This document shows, one piece after another, positions 50,368 through 58,165 of a DNA stretch of 64,000 nucleotides; the stretch's first letter is position 1, and every line of letters starts with the position of its first letter. The translations under genes were made by a program, and so were the position numbers. This DNA is from Trichomonas vaginalis G3 (taxonomy: Eukaryota; Parabasalia; Trichomonadida; Trichomonadidae): contig NC_067208.1 in NCBI RefSeq assembly GCF_026262505.1, positions 6,829,962-6,893,961 on the forward strand. Direction: 5' to 3'. The notes under the pieces are model-generated. The model worked only from the letters and a program-made list of their open reading frames with translations, did not search any database and was not told the origin of the DNA.

Positions 50368-51222
50368 GTTGTGATGGTTCATGACTTTAAACAGTTTTGT
50401 AGCTTCTATTTCTTCACGAAGGATATCAAAAATTTTAACTATGCCGAAGGTTTCTTTATATTTCTTCTTGACATCTGAAAGAAGGAAATCGTTAGCAGTT
50501 GGATAGTTTTTGTTCAGAAATGTCAACATGTCCATTTTATCTTCTGCTGGTTTCTCTACTTCTTTCTTTAAGTCAGTATGGTCTTTTCTCATTCTTTCTA
50601 TCTCTTTGACGGAGTAGTTATATTTCCTTGTTGCTGCTTTACATTTTGAACATTGTGAGTTCATTTTTGCGTTATATTCTGAAATTTGTCCTGCTAAAAC
50701 AAGTAAGGCGTAGATGGTCTTCTTTAACTCAAAGGCTGCTGGTTTTATCTGTTGGTTCCATACCTTACCTCTTCTATCTTTATCTCTTATCTGCAAGACA
50801 CACTCAGCAACTAACGAAACAAAGTTGTCGTAGGTCTTAAATTCTTCAGATTTATATATGTCCATAACTTTATGGTTGCAATGAAATCCAAGGAATTCAT
50901 AGTTTACCTTTCGTATGAACTTCTTTATTTCTACTGAGTCAGTCAGTCTGACTTCAATTTCATCGAATTCTGGAATAGTGAGTTTTTGTTGTTGTATTTC
51001 AGGTAGTTTAGGCAAATGGTCTATAATATCTTGCATTTCATAAAGATACTGTTCATTTGTTTCATCTTTTGCACTACAGTCTAAATCTCCTTGGAGAAGT
51101 TCCTGCTTTATCTTCTGGATTTCTGTTTCGAAAGTATATGAAGAAGGAATGAAGCTTTTCATCTCTACTAACATTGAAGTTGGGTTCATGACTAACGAGT
51201 TTGGTGAAGTTGTTGCTAACAT
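50344..51222 (-). CDS. Unknown protein with zinc-like Cys pair in coiled segment
   Basis: 292 residues from ATG 51222, which directly follows the leader TTTTATTGTAAGAAC. It is largely helical: an acidic N-terminal half, a middle part with FLGFHCNHKVMDIY, and a helix pair bearing CSKC (about 193) before a coiled coil. The last 70 residues (FLNKNYPTANDFLLSDVKKK, then IFDILREEIEATKLF) look like a winged-helix or SAM-like end. It sits within the KilA-N cluster and shares its leader, so it is probably co-regulated. No family was recognised. Confidence 0.6.
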   Translation of the reverse strand: MLATTSPNSLVMNPTSMLVEMKSFIPSSYTFETEIQKIKQELLQGDLDCSAKDETNEQYLYEMQDIIDHLPKLPEIQQQKLTIPEFDEIEVRLTDSVEIKKFIRKVNYEFLGFHCNHKVMDIYKSEEFKTYDNFVSLVAECVLQIRDKDRRGKVWNQQIKPAAFELKKTIYALLVLAGQISEYNAKMNSQCSKCKAATRKYNYSVKEIERMRKDHTDLKKEVEKPAEDKMDMLTFLNKNYPTANDFLLSDVKKKYKETFGIVKIFDILREEIEATKLFKVMNHHNIYHVKRL

Positions 51223-51302
51223 GTTCTTACAATAAAAATAAAAAATATTTTTTTATTGAATTCAGCAACAAAATTCAAGAGTTTTGTGTGTTTTCTACGA
51301 TG

Positions 51303-51375
51303 GTAGAAAAAGAGGGTAGAAAAGAGGGTAGAAAACGGGGTAGATATACCCTTCTACCCTAAAATATATTTTTAT
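51303..51375 (-). repeat. GGGTAG hairpin repeat, copy 3 (inverse orientation)
   Basis: GAGGGTAGAAAAGAGGGTAG, AAAACGGGGTAGATATACCC and TTCTACCCTAAAATATATTT in succession, upstream of the gene at 50344-51222. Confidence 0.9.
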
Positions 51376-51472
51376 TGAATTCATGAGTTTTGGTTGAAAG
51401 AATACGGTGGAGCCAAAAGTGGCTCGACCTCAAAACAAGCATTTTCTGTATAAATTTCATGAAAATTCATGA

Positions 51473-51545
51473 GGGTAGAAAAGAGGGTAGAAAACGGGGT
51501 AGATATACCCTTCTACCCTAAAATATATTTTTATTGAATTCAGCA
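51473..51545 (-). repeat. GGGTAG hairpin repeat, copy 4 (inverse orientation)
   Basis: Near-identical to copy 3, including the AT-rich end TTTTTATTGAATTCA; lies just past the 3' end of the KilA-N gene at 51560. Confidence 0.9.
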
Positions 51546-51559
51546 ACAAAATGGTTCAT

Positions 51560-52222
51560 TTACTCACAATATTTTTGTACAAAACAACCCCAAACTTTTA
51601 ACTTCTTTTCTGCAGCTTCTAATGCTATCTTAGCGAGTTCATATTCTCTAAATTCTCTCTTTAAATCTTCTTGTTCCCATTGGTCTAGTTCGTATGGAGA
51701 ATCTCTATAACCAGAACATATCTCACGTTCATGTTCTATTTGTTTTTCGCACATTTTTCTAACTTCTTGTTCGAACAAAGGTTTTGCATTCTCTACTGTA
51801 TCTTCAAGTTCTTCTTCATCTAACTTCTCATGAACTTTCTTGTCTATGGAGTCCATAATTTTTCCAACTGCTATACAATATTTTGGAGAAGCCCACATTG
51901 CAATATAGTTTACAAGTCTTGGGTCTACATACATTCCTCTAACCTGTTTGATTTCATCAGGAATTCCTGCATGAATTTTGTATAAAAAGCAACCCGCTGT
52001 TTTCCGCGGGTTGGTATATTCTTCACAAAATGCCTCAAAATACTCTTCCCAGGACTTATTTTCCAACAACCTTCTAAAGTCCTTCCTAAACTGCTGACAC
52101 ATATTTGTTGCATTTATATAACCATCCTTGTCTCTACGTAAGACTTCAATACCGTTGTAAGTGCCTTTTGTGAATGTTTCGCCATTAGATTTGTTCGTGA
52201 ACGTTTTTGCTTCGACTGACAT
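51560..52222 (-). CDS. KilA-N domain protein (canonical)
   Basis: 220 residues, start taken at ATG 52222 after the leader ATTGTAAGAACAGAA. KilA-N spans about 8-130: IEVLRRDKDGYINATNMCQQ is the classic opening, followed by a helical core and GMYVDPRLVNYIAMWASPKY, the classic close. The rest is a charged coiled coil and a short C-terminal stretch (KKLKVWGCFVQKYC). The frame is also open upstream, through the 22-bp repeat array, so a longer repeat-bearing form is possible, but the leader motif favours this start. A DNA-binding regulator is likely. Confidence 0.88.
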   Translation of the reverse strand: MSVEAKTFTNKSNGETFTKGTYNGIEVLRRDKDGYINATNMCQQFRKDFRRLLENKSWEEYFEAFCEEYTNPRKTAGCFLYKIHAGIPDEIKQVRGMYVDPRLVNYIAMWASPKYCIAVGKIMDSIDKKVHEKLDEEELEDTVENAKPLFEQEVRKMCEKQIEHEREICSGYRDSPYELDQWEQEDLKREFREYELAKIALEAAEKKLKVWGCFVQKYCE

Positions 52223-52264
52223 TTCTGTTCTTACAATAAAAATAAAAAAATATTTTTTGGTGGG

Positions 52265-52776
52265 ACGTCGGACATTCGTTTGTGGCTTAACCGTCGGACA
52301 TTGTCTTGAAACAGTACAAATATTGTCTTGAAACAGTACAAATATTGTCTTGAAACAGTACAAATATTGTCTTGAAACAGTGCAAATATTGTTCTGAAAC
52401 AGTACAAATATTGTTCTGAAACAGTACAAATATTGTCTTGAAACAGTGCAAATATTGTTCTGAAACAGTACAAATATTGTTCTGAAACAGTACAAATATT
52501 GTTCTGAAACAGAAAATTTTTCTCACAAATTGAGAGCTTTTACGGGAAATTTGTTCTGAAAAAGTACAAGTCTTGTTCTGAAAAAGTACAAGTCTTGTTC
52601 TGAAAAAGTACAAGTCTTGTTCTGAAAAAGTACAAGTCTTGTTCTGAAGCAGTGCAAGTATTGTTCTGAAGCAGTGCAAGTATTGTTCTGAAAAAGTACA
52701 AGTCTTGTTCTGAAGCAGTGCAAGTATTGTTCTGAAGCAGTGCAAGTATTGTTCTGAAAAAGTACAATGGACAACA
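52265..52776. repeat. 22-bp minisatellite, two blocks of ten units
   Basis: TTCTGAAACAGTACAAATATTG-like units have their TGAAACAG at 52307 and every 22 bp to 52505, then TGAAAAAG or TGAAGCAG from 52557 every 22 bp to 52755. The array starts beside the 20-mer acgtcggacattcgtttgtg (52265-52284), identical to 48021-48040. All three minus-strand frames are open through much of the array. Confidence 0.93.
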
Positions 52777-52972
52777 TCGAGCCATTAGATGAGGATACAA
52801 CTTCCAAACAGAGAGAACCCTTTCCCAAGAATGAACCAAATTCTCAGAGCACTGTTCCACTTCTCGGGTCAGCCGTTCTACATAACCTTAGAAGGCGACA
52901 TCCAACCAGTTCAGTAAACATCTCATTTTAACTCACTTTTTTTCTATCTTAAGGAAATTCATGAAAATTCAA

Positions 52973-53033
52973 GAGGGTAGAAAAGAGGGTAGAAAACGGG
53001 GTAGATATACCCTTCTACCCTAAAATATATTTT
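52973..53033 (-). repeat. GGGTAG hairpin repeat, copy 5
   Basis: Same orientation and sequence as copies 3 and 4; ends at the stop of the gene at 53034. A shared 25-bp segment (TTCTATCTTAAGGAAATTCA and five more) stands before it and also before copy 1, at 50054. Confidence 0.9.
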
Positions 53034-53894
53034 TCAATACTTTTTCAGCACTTCTCCGTAGTTATATATGAAAGACAATTCGAGATAAAAGTCGTAGTAC
53101 AATGGAACAATATGTTGCACACCATTTGTTGTGAACCAAACTTGAAAGTCAGAGAAACTGTTACTAGGTGGTTCGTAGAATTTAGAAGCAAAGTCATAAA
53201 AGTCCTTACCAATACAAAGAAAACTATTGTTGCTTGAACTGAAACTTGCATGACACATGACATTTTGAGGGTCAAACACGTTTCTATAAACTGTCAAATC
53301 TGTTGGTGGGCGTATAAACCAGAACGGACCGTCAGGTGGTAATGGTTCGTTCTGGTTTAGTAACCGAAGAAATTGTGCCCAAGAACGTTTGTCTACTTGC
53401 CAAAATAAAAACTGTGTATCTCTTGGAGGGTTAATTTCAATCTTTTGAAATGAAACGGTGGAGTTCATCTTGTCATATTCTAGTTTCAGATAGTATGTTC
53501 CATTTAGTAAAGAGTCGTATTTTTCTTGAAATTCCCAGTAGTATTTGTTTATTTGAGTTTGAAAGTCATTTAGAGTTTTCTCAAGACTTTCGTCTGAACG
53601 AACTGTAAAGATTCTCATTTCGTCAAATTTGTCTATTAGACCATCATGACCTCTATACCGCCCATGAAAATATACTGCGAACATAAACGCGTTAGTTCTT
53701 TTTGAAAACAAAACTCTTCTAAATCCTATTGCCTTTGCATCTGAAGGACTTTGAAGCCAACGAATTGGAAAGTCAAACCTGTAAGCACCGGATGAAATTT
53801 CTTCATCTGAAACAGTCCTACCGGCATTTGTAAAGATATAGTCTAACGGTTTTGTATCTGCTACTTTTGTTCTTTGTTTTTCAACCTGAAACAT
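53034..53894 (-). CDS. Unknown large protein, paralogue of 58166-59014
   Basis: 286 residues from ATG 53894. It is mixed beta and alpha, with no membrane span. It is clearly homologous over its full length to the protein at 58166-59014. Shared blocks are TKPLD.(I/L)FTN.G, YRFD(F/Y)P(I/L)RWL, KAIGFRR, VFDP, HASFS...NSFLC, SDFQVWFTT.G and LELSFIYNY. Two diverged copies in one compact element suggest a virion surface or assembly part that works as a pair or in variants. No outside family was recognised. Confidence 0.7.
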   Translation of the reverse strand: MFQVEKQRTKVADTKPLDYIFTNAGRTVSDEEISSGAYRFDFPIRWLQSPSDAKAIGFRRVLFSKRTNAFMFAVYFHGRYRGHDGLIDKFDEMRIFTVRSDESLEKTLNDFQTQINKYYWEFQEKYDSLLNGTYYLKLEYDKMNSTVSFQKIEINPPRDTQFLFWQVDKRSWAQFLRLLNQNEPLPPDGPFWFIRPPTDLTVYRNVFDPQNVMCHASFSSSNNSFLCIGKDFYDFASKFYEPPSNSFSDFQVWFTTNGVQHIVPLYYDFYLELSFIYNYGEVLKKY

Positions 53895-53953
53895 TTAATA
53901 TATGTAAAAATATACTGTTTTAAAAGTAAACGTTTTTACTTCATATTTCTCAT

Positions 53954-54673
53954 CTAACAAACAAGTTGTCTGACTGCTTGAGGGTTAGGTTGGTACCATT
54001 CGAACTTCACGCTTGCAATCCCTTCAATCGCATTCAAAATGTCTGAGTCGGAGTCAAACATTTGTTCTCTCTTTGTAGTCTTGAAAGCGTCAAGAAGCAT
54101 TGCAGCTGTTGTGACATTGCCATGTGAGTAGTATATATGACCGTCCAAATCTGTTATAGTTAGTCTGAGATTGTATCCTTTCTTATTTCCGTCTTGAATG
54201 GCAGCAAGTACACCCATGAAGCCTTCTTTGTTCTTTCCTTCGTCAAAGTTTACTGTAAAGGTTCGACCAGATGTAATTTGACTTCTAACTTCACGGTACT
54301 TCTCATATGCATATCTTGTTCTTTCCATGGGAACATGTGCGTCTTCACCTTTTCCTTTTTTCCTTCTCAAAGGATGCAATTGTTCGTTATGTTTCCAGTA
54401 GAACCTGGCAAAGCCGTCGTGTCCTTCAACCTGCGGCTCAGTAACATTGAAAGGCAAGTTCATAAGACGTTCTTCTTCTAACCTCTCTAGTCTGTTTGGA
54501 TAATTGGCGCGCGCTGTTTCCAAGTCCATCTCGTAGGTCAGACCAGCCAGTTTGTCATAGACTTTTATGGGTCTTCCCTTCCTATATTTAAACTTCTTTG
54601 AAACTCTCCAACCATATCTTTGTAACTCTGCTTTTATTCTAGCAGACCTTCTATCCATTCTATACGGGGGCAT
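53954..54673 (-). CDS. Unknown basic protein
   Basis: 239 residues from ATG 54673. The first 50 residues are strongly basic (PPYRMDRRSARIKAELQRYG), followed by charged helices, then a strand-rich C-terminal half (YNLRLTITDLDGHIYYSHGN). It belongs to a tightly spaced leftward series: 59 bp to the next gene and 30 bp from the previous. A nucleic-acid-binding virion or core protein would fit. No family was recognised. Confidence 0.6.
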   Translation of the reverse strand: MPPYRMDRRSARIKAELQRYGWRVSKKFKYRKGRPIKVYDKLAGLTYEMDLETARANYPNRLERLEEERLMNLPFNVTEPQVEGHDGFARFYWKHNEQLHPLRRKKGKGEDAHVPMERTRYAYEKYREVRSQITSGRTFTVNFDEGKNKEGFMGVLAAIQDGNKKGYNLRLTITDLDGHIYYSHGNVTTAAMLLDAFKTTKREQMFDSDSDILNAIEGIASVKFEWYQPNPQAVRQLVC

Positions 54674-54703
54674 TTTTATAAAAATAAAAAAATGTTTTTT
54701 CCT

Positions 54704-55288
54704 TTACTTAACATAACCACCAGCTACCATAAGTCTTTGACGCCAACCCATACCAGCTAATGAAGGTTGACTTGGTTTAGTCTCCAAACTAAACTTTGGT
54801 TTTGGTTTATCTTCAGTTTTTGGCTTCCCTTCTTCTATTGGTTTTTCGTCACTTTTCGGTTCCTCTGACTTTACCTCACTTGCAGGTATGGTTGTGTCGT
54901 TAGTATCTTCATAAATATCATATGCCATTTGTTTTTGTTTTCCTTTCAACTTTTTGTGTTTGTTGTAAAGTTTAGAATATTTCGACTCTAAGTCAATGAG
55001 ATGTTCTATAATGAACTGTTGGTCAGTGAAGTAAACTTTTCCATCTGTTGTCTCGAAAGCTCCTTCAGACTTCAATATTTTATTTGTGAGAGTCTGTTTC
55101 TTTTTTGAGATACTAGCCGTTCCATTTCTATGAAAAGTGACTTTGTAGTTAGGGTTTGTATTTCCAGACCTGGCACTTTCTATTATTGAATTTTTCTCTT
55201 CATCTGTAAGTTCTTTGACAGGTTTTGACAATGGTTCTGAACTTTTTGTTTGTGGTGTCAAATCTACCGTTTCAACTTCTTCGGTCAT
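54704..55288 (-). CDS. Unknown protein, disordered ends and central coiled coil
   Basis: 194 residues from ATG 55288. The N-terminal 60 residues are Thr-, Ser- and Lys-rich with a small strand segment (NYKVTFHRNGTASISKKK). A helix or coiled coil runs at about 80-120, followed by a Pro-, Lys- and Glu-rich tail ending in AGMGWRQRLMVAGGYVK. The GG near the end recalls viral maturation sites, but no protease was found in this element. It shares its leader motif with the 51-residue gene just upstream. Confidence 0.6.
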   Translation of the reverse strand: MTEEVETVDLTPQTKSSEPLSKPVKELTDEEKNSIIESARSGNTNPNYKVTFHRNGTASISKKKQTLTNKILKSEGAFETTDGKVYFTDQQFIIEHLIDLESKYSKLYNKHKKLKGKQKQMAYDIYEDTNDTTIPASEVKSEEPKSDEKPIEEGKPKTEDKPKPKFSLETKPSQPSLAGMGWRQRLMVAGGYVK

Positions 55289-55480
55289 TTCATCTCAGTA
55301 AAAAATTTTAGTTTGGTTTGTTTTCAACTGGTTGTTTAGGTTTTTTAAGTCGGTCTAAAACTTCCTGAGGTATAGGAAGAACTTGACAAACACGTGGTTG
55401 TGTAACTGCTGGAAGCCGACAAATCCATCTTGAACCCATTTGTCTCAATGCTGTATTGTTCATTTCATCTCAGTAAAAAA
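55286..55480 (-). promoter_or_regulatory. Identical 20-bp leader at two adjacent gene starts
   Basis: catttcatctcagtaaaaaa occurs at 55286-55305 and at 55461-55480, each time covering the start codon and the bases before it (minus-strand reading TTTTTTACTGAGATGAAATG). Each copy fills the 19-nt gap between two head-to-tail genes, so a core promoter of only about 20 bp is implied. Confidence 0.6.
55308..55463 (-). CDS. Small 51-residue protein
   Basis: A complete small frame from ATG 55463 to TAA, begins MNNTALRQMGSRWICRLPAV and ends in a Lys/Pro-rich tail. It is supported by the duplicated leader in front of it and by filling the space between two genes with only 19-nt gaps on both sides. It could be a minor virion peptide. 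No family was recognised. Confidence 0.6.
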   Translation of the reverse strand: MNNTALRQMGSRWICRLPAVTQPRVCQVLPIPQEVLDRLKKPKQPVENKPN

Positions 55481-55482
55481 CT

Positions 55483-55884
55483 TTACATTCCCCACGTTTG
55501 AGGCGGTTGAGGTTGGTTATTGTTTACCCATTGTTGTGCATGGTTATATCCTCTGTTAAAGAATCTTTCACCTTGGTCCATGTAGTGTCCTGCTTGGTTA
55601 TAGTAGTCATTTGCTTTGTTATAGTAGTTTCCTGCTTGTCTTCCTACATTGTCCATCCATCCTTGAACTTTTCCTCTTGTTTCAGGATTTGGAATAAGAT
55701 TTGCTGCATCTCGTGCTACATCCCAACCTTTCTGTACAGTTTGTATAATAGGTTGTGCTTTCTCTTTAAGTATACCTAATGTACTCAAAATCTTCCTTCC
55801 AATTCCAAATGCACCTCTGGCTAGTGTTCCCACTGCGGGCAAAAATCTGGATGCAACTCCTGCTAATGCGCCAAATAAACCCAT
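55483..55884 (-). CDS. Amphipathic Gly-rich virion-type protein (pVI/pX-like build)
   Basis: 133 residues from ATG 55884. The N-terminus (GLFGALAGVASRFLPAVGTL) is a glycine-rich amphipathic helix of the kind that perturbs membranes, followed by a basic helix (RGAFGIGRKILSTLG). The second half is Asn-, Tyr- and Gln-rich with NYYNKANDYYNQAGHYM-type repeats. The build resembles adenovirus pVI or phospholipase-free entry peptides, though no sequence match can be claimed. It is divergent from the integrase by 17 bp. Confidence 0.55.
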   Translation of the reverse strand: MGLFGALAGVASRFLPAVGTLARGAFGIGRKILSTLGILKEKAQPIIQTVQKGWDVARDAANLIPNPETRGKVQGWMDNVGRQAGNYYNKANDYYNQAGHYMDQGERFFNRGYNHAQQWVNNNQPQPPQTWGM

Positions 55885-55901
55885 TTCTTATGGGTTAAAA
55901 A

Positions 55902-56861
55902 ATGACGAATCCAAACAAGGACCCCTATGTTTCTAAGGCAACAAAGAAAGCACTCATGATAAAAATCTTTAGTTCAACACCAAATGCTTGGTTTATGGAT
56001 ATCTTGGAAAACATTCCGAGGTATAGAGAAGATGGACCACCATACTGGCTAATATTTGTCGGTCAAAACACAAGATACTGTGAAGCCATACCATTACAGT
56101 CCAAAAATATTTTAGATGTGAAAACTGCTTTGACAATCTTCGTTGACAAATACCATCCAACAAAACTGACATCTGACTGTGAAAGTTCTTTCAAATCAGA
56201 CGATATTAAAAACTATCTGCGTTCAAAAAATGTAAACCAATATTTCATTGTCGACCAAAACCATTCTGCTCTTGGTGTCATTGACAGTTGTATAAAAATC
56301 TTAAGAGACTTAAACCAACCACAAGGTGGTGAAGCAAATGAAATGTCATATGACGACAAGTATAGACACTTCTCCATGGCAAAGATGAGACAAGTTTTAA
56401 ATATTTACAATAGCCGTAAACAAAAAGGTTTGGGAAACCACTCCCCCGAAGAAATGAAAAACAACCCTGACTTAGAGAAAGACTATATATTTAATAGTTT
56501 AGTCAAAAGAGACAAACAAGAAAGAATGCCAGGCTTCAAACTTAAGAAAGGTGACAAAGTAAAAATAGAAATACCTAAACGCGACCCATATGAAAATACT
56601 ATTGACTATGACAACAATGGGAACTCGACAGGTACTCGCATTCGTGTTCGTAAAAATAGAAGAAAGTATACAAGAGAATATTATGAAGTTTTAGGCAAAC
56701 ATGGCAAAATGTACACACTGCAAGCAGAAGATAAAACTACTATTGTCAGACCTCGTTTCAAACTTGTCAAAGTTCAAGGTGGTATACTTTCAAAGACAGT
56801 TCCTAACAAATATAAGACAACTCCAGACGAATATGCTAAAGAAGTTGAAAATGACGACTAA
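55902..56861 (+). CDS. Retroviral-type (RVE) integrase
   Basis: 319 residues from ATG 55902. The RNase H-fold core shows strand one with an Asp in NAWFMDILENI (about 31), a second Asp in KLTSDCESSFKS (about 90), and the helical part at about 115-175 (DQNHSALGVIDSCIKILRD). A C-terminal SH3/chromo-like barrel follows (about 205-305: GFKLKKGDKVKIEIPKRD, EYYEVLGKHGKMYTL), rich in basic residues. This is the integrase of Polintons/Mavericks that inserts the element and makes the 6-bp target duplication. Its stop overlaps the convergent fibre gene by 4 bp. Confidence 0.88.
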   Translation: MTNPNKDPYVSKATKKALMIKIFSSTPNAWFMDILENIPRYREDGPPYWLIFVGQNTRYCEAIPLQSKNILDVKTALTIFVDKYHPTKLTSDCESSFKSDDIKNYLRSKNVNQYFIVDQNHSALGVIDSCIKILRDLNQPQGGEANEMSYDDKYRHFSMAKMRQVLNIYNSRKQKGLGNHSPEEMKNNPDLEKDYIFNSLVKRDKQERMPGFKLKKGDKVKIEIPKRDPYENTIDYDNNGNSTGTRIRVRKNRRKYTREYYEVLGKHGKMYTLQAEDKTTIVRPRFKLVKVQGGILSKTVPNKYKTTPDEYAKEVENDD

Positions 56862-58147
56862 GCATTTCTATACCATGCGTAAACTGTCATGTAAGGTGGC
56901 ATGTATTCTTTACTTTGTCCCGTTGTTTCCGAATATCCTGTAATGCGATGTGTATGGCTTCCTCCTCCCTGAGTGTCATCCCAGTAACAATTTATAGCAA
57001 ACTTAACGTCGTCTTTAACATCATATCCTTTACCTTTTGTCATTCCTGTCCAATCCCAATATCTATGCTTATGCCAACCTGCTTCAGCTGTAGTTAAATT
57101 TATGTAGTGACTGTGTGCAGGTAAGTTTTCACCTGAAATCGTTTTACTTCCACCTGTTACCTTTGAAGAGTTTGCACAATACAAAAACCTTTCGACTATT
57201 TGAGTCCAAGTTCCAAAACCAAGTACTACTTCTGGTCTGGTAGAGTTCATTGACGTATAAATAGAACCTATAGGATATACTGTTTGAAGTATTTCAATCT
57301 TTAATGTTTGAAGCTCTGTTTTGTCTGCTTTTTTATATAACTTTTCTTCAAGTTCATTTACGTCAGAGATGCTATGTCTATGATATTTTTGTGGGTATGT
57401 TCCTTCTGTCCATGCGAAAATACGTTCTTTTGTTGCATCTACATATCCTTTTATCCATGTCGAGTCTGCTTTTGTATTCCTTAACTCTGTAACACCTTTC
57501 TCAAGCTCTTTCAACTGTTGTCCATCTTCCATTAAACCTCTGGTATGACTTGAAACCGTTTGTGTCAACATATCTACAGTTTCTTTGTCGGCTTTAAGGT
57601 CTAAACATCCTGAAACCCACCCTGTATTGGCTTTACCTTCTAAAATCTTTGTTGTCCTTTCATTATACCATTCAACCATTTCTTTAATTTTTTCATCCTT
57701 TTCATCCACATATTCCTTATCTGCCTTCTTCACTAACCCACTAGCCAGATATGCTAACTCATCGTCAACATACTCTTTGTCAGCTTTCTTTTCAACATCC
57801 TCTTTTGTTGCATATGTTGCATCTGCTCTGTCATGTTCTTCTTGAACTTTTTCAATGACATACTCTTTGTCAGCTTTGTTGTCAATATCTGCTTTCAAAA
57901 GAAGTTCATCTATAGGTTTCTCGTTTAAAGTTCTTTTTGTTGGATTTATACAAACAGTATGGTTCTTGTTGTCTTGAAATAGAAACTCATCTGTCATTGG
58001 GTTTAATGTCAGTTTTAAGTTTCCTTCTTTCAATGACTCAGATATCTTAGAATAGTTTGAAAAGTTTGTTGTGTTCTTATTTAGAGCTTGCAAAATGAGT
58101 TGTCGGTTGTGTTGTATTTCTCTCATAGACGCTGTTTCTTTCGACAT
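56858..58147 (-). CDS. Phage-type tail-collar fibre protein
   Basis: 429 residues from ATG 58147. Residues 1-90 form a helical and strand-rich base. The shaft (about 90-285) has repeated KADKEYV(D/I) and KADxTW units in coiled-coil heptads, as in trimeric phage fibres. The head (about 290-429) is a tail-collar domain: YPIGSIYTSMNSTRPEVVLG, GTWTQIVERFLYC, GGSKTISGENLPAHSH, GGGSHTHRITGYSETTG and the closing YMPPYMTVYAWYRNA. This is the receptor-binding tip of phage short tail fibres. It was probably acquired from a bacteriophage or its bacterial host and would make a host-attachment fibre. Confidence 0.88.
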   Translation of the reverse strand: MSKETASMREIQHNRQLILQALNKNTTNFSNYSKISESLKEGNLKLTLNPMTDEFLFQDNKNHTVCINPTKRTLNEKPIDELLLKADIDNKADKEYVIEKVQEEHDRADATYATKEDVEKKADKEYVDDELAYLASGLVKKADKEYVDEKDEKIKEMVEWYNERTTKILEGKANTGWVSGCLDLKADKETVDMLTQTVSSHTRGLMEDGQQLKELEKGVTELRNTKADSTWIKGYVDATKERIFAWTEGTYPQKYHRHSISDVNELEEKLYKKADKTELQTLKIEILQTVYPIGSIYTSMNSTRPEVVLGFGTWTQIVERFLYCANSSKVTGGSKTISGENLPAHSHYINLTTAEAGWHKHRYWDWTGMTKGKGYDVKDDVKFAINCYWDDTQGGGSHTHRITGYSETTGQSKEYMPPYMTVYAWYRNA

Positions 58148-58165
58148 TTTTATTCTAGATAAAAT

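Larger units (their letters stand above)
49300..52245 (-). promoter_or_regulatory. Shared leader motif of the four KilA-N-cluster genes
   Basis: The genes starting at 49295, 49998, 51222 and 52222 are each preceded within about 10 nt by (TATG/ATTG)TAARAACA in minus-strand reading, after a T-rich run: TATGTAAAGACAGAT, TATGTAAGAACAGGAT, ATTGTAAGAAC and ATTGTAAGAACAGAA. The spacing to ATG is short, as in trichomonad mRNAs with tiny 5' leaders, so it is probably the initiator or core promoter. Confidence 0.55.

Noticed and set aside
52265-52776. CRISPR-like array
   Set aside because: Units are contiguous 22-bp repeats with no unique spacers; a minisatellite explains it fully.
52287-52860. Three overlapping leftward Cys/Phe/Gln-rich proteins
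   Set aside because: They are the same 22-bp repeat read in three frames.
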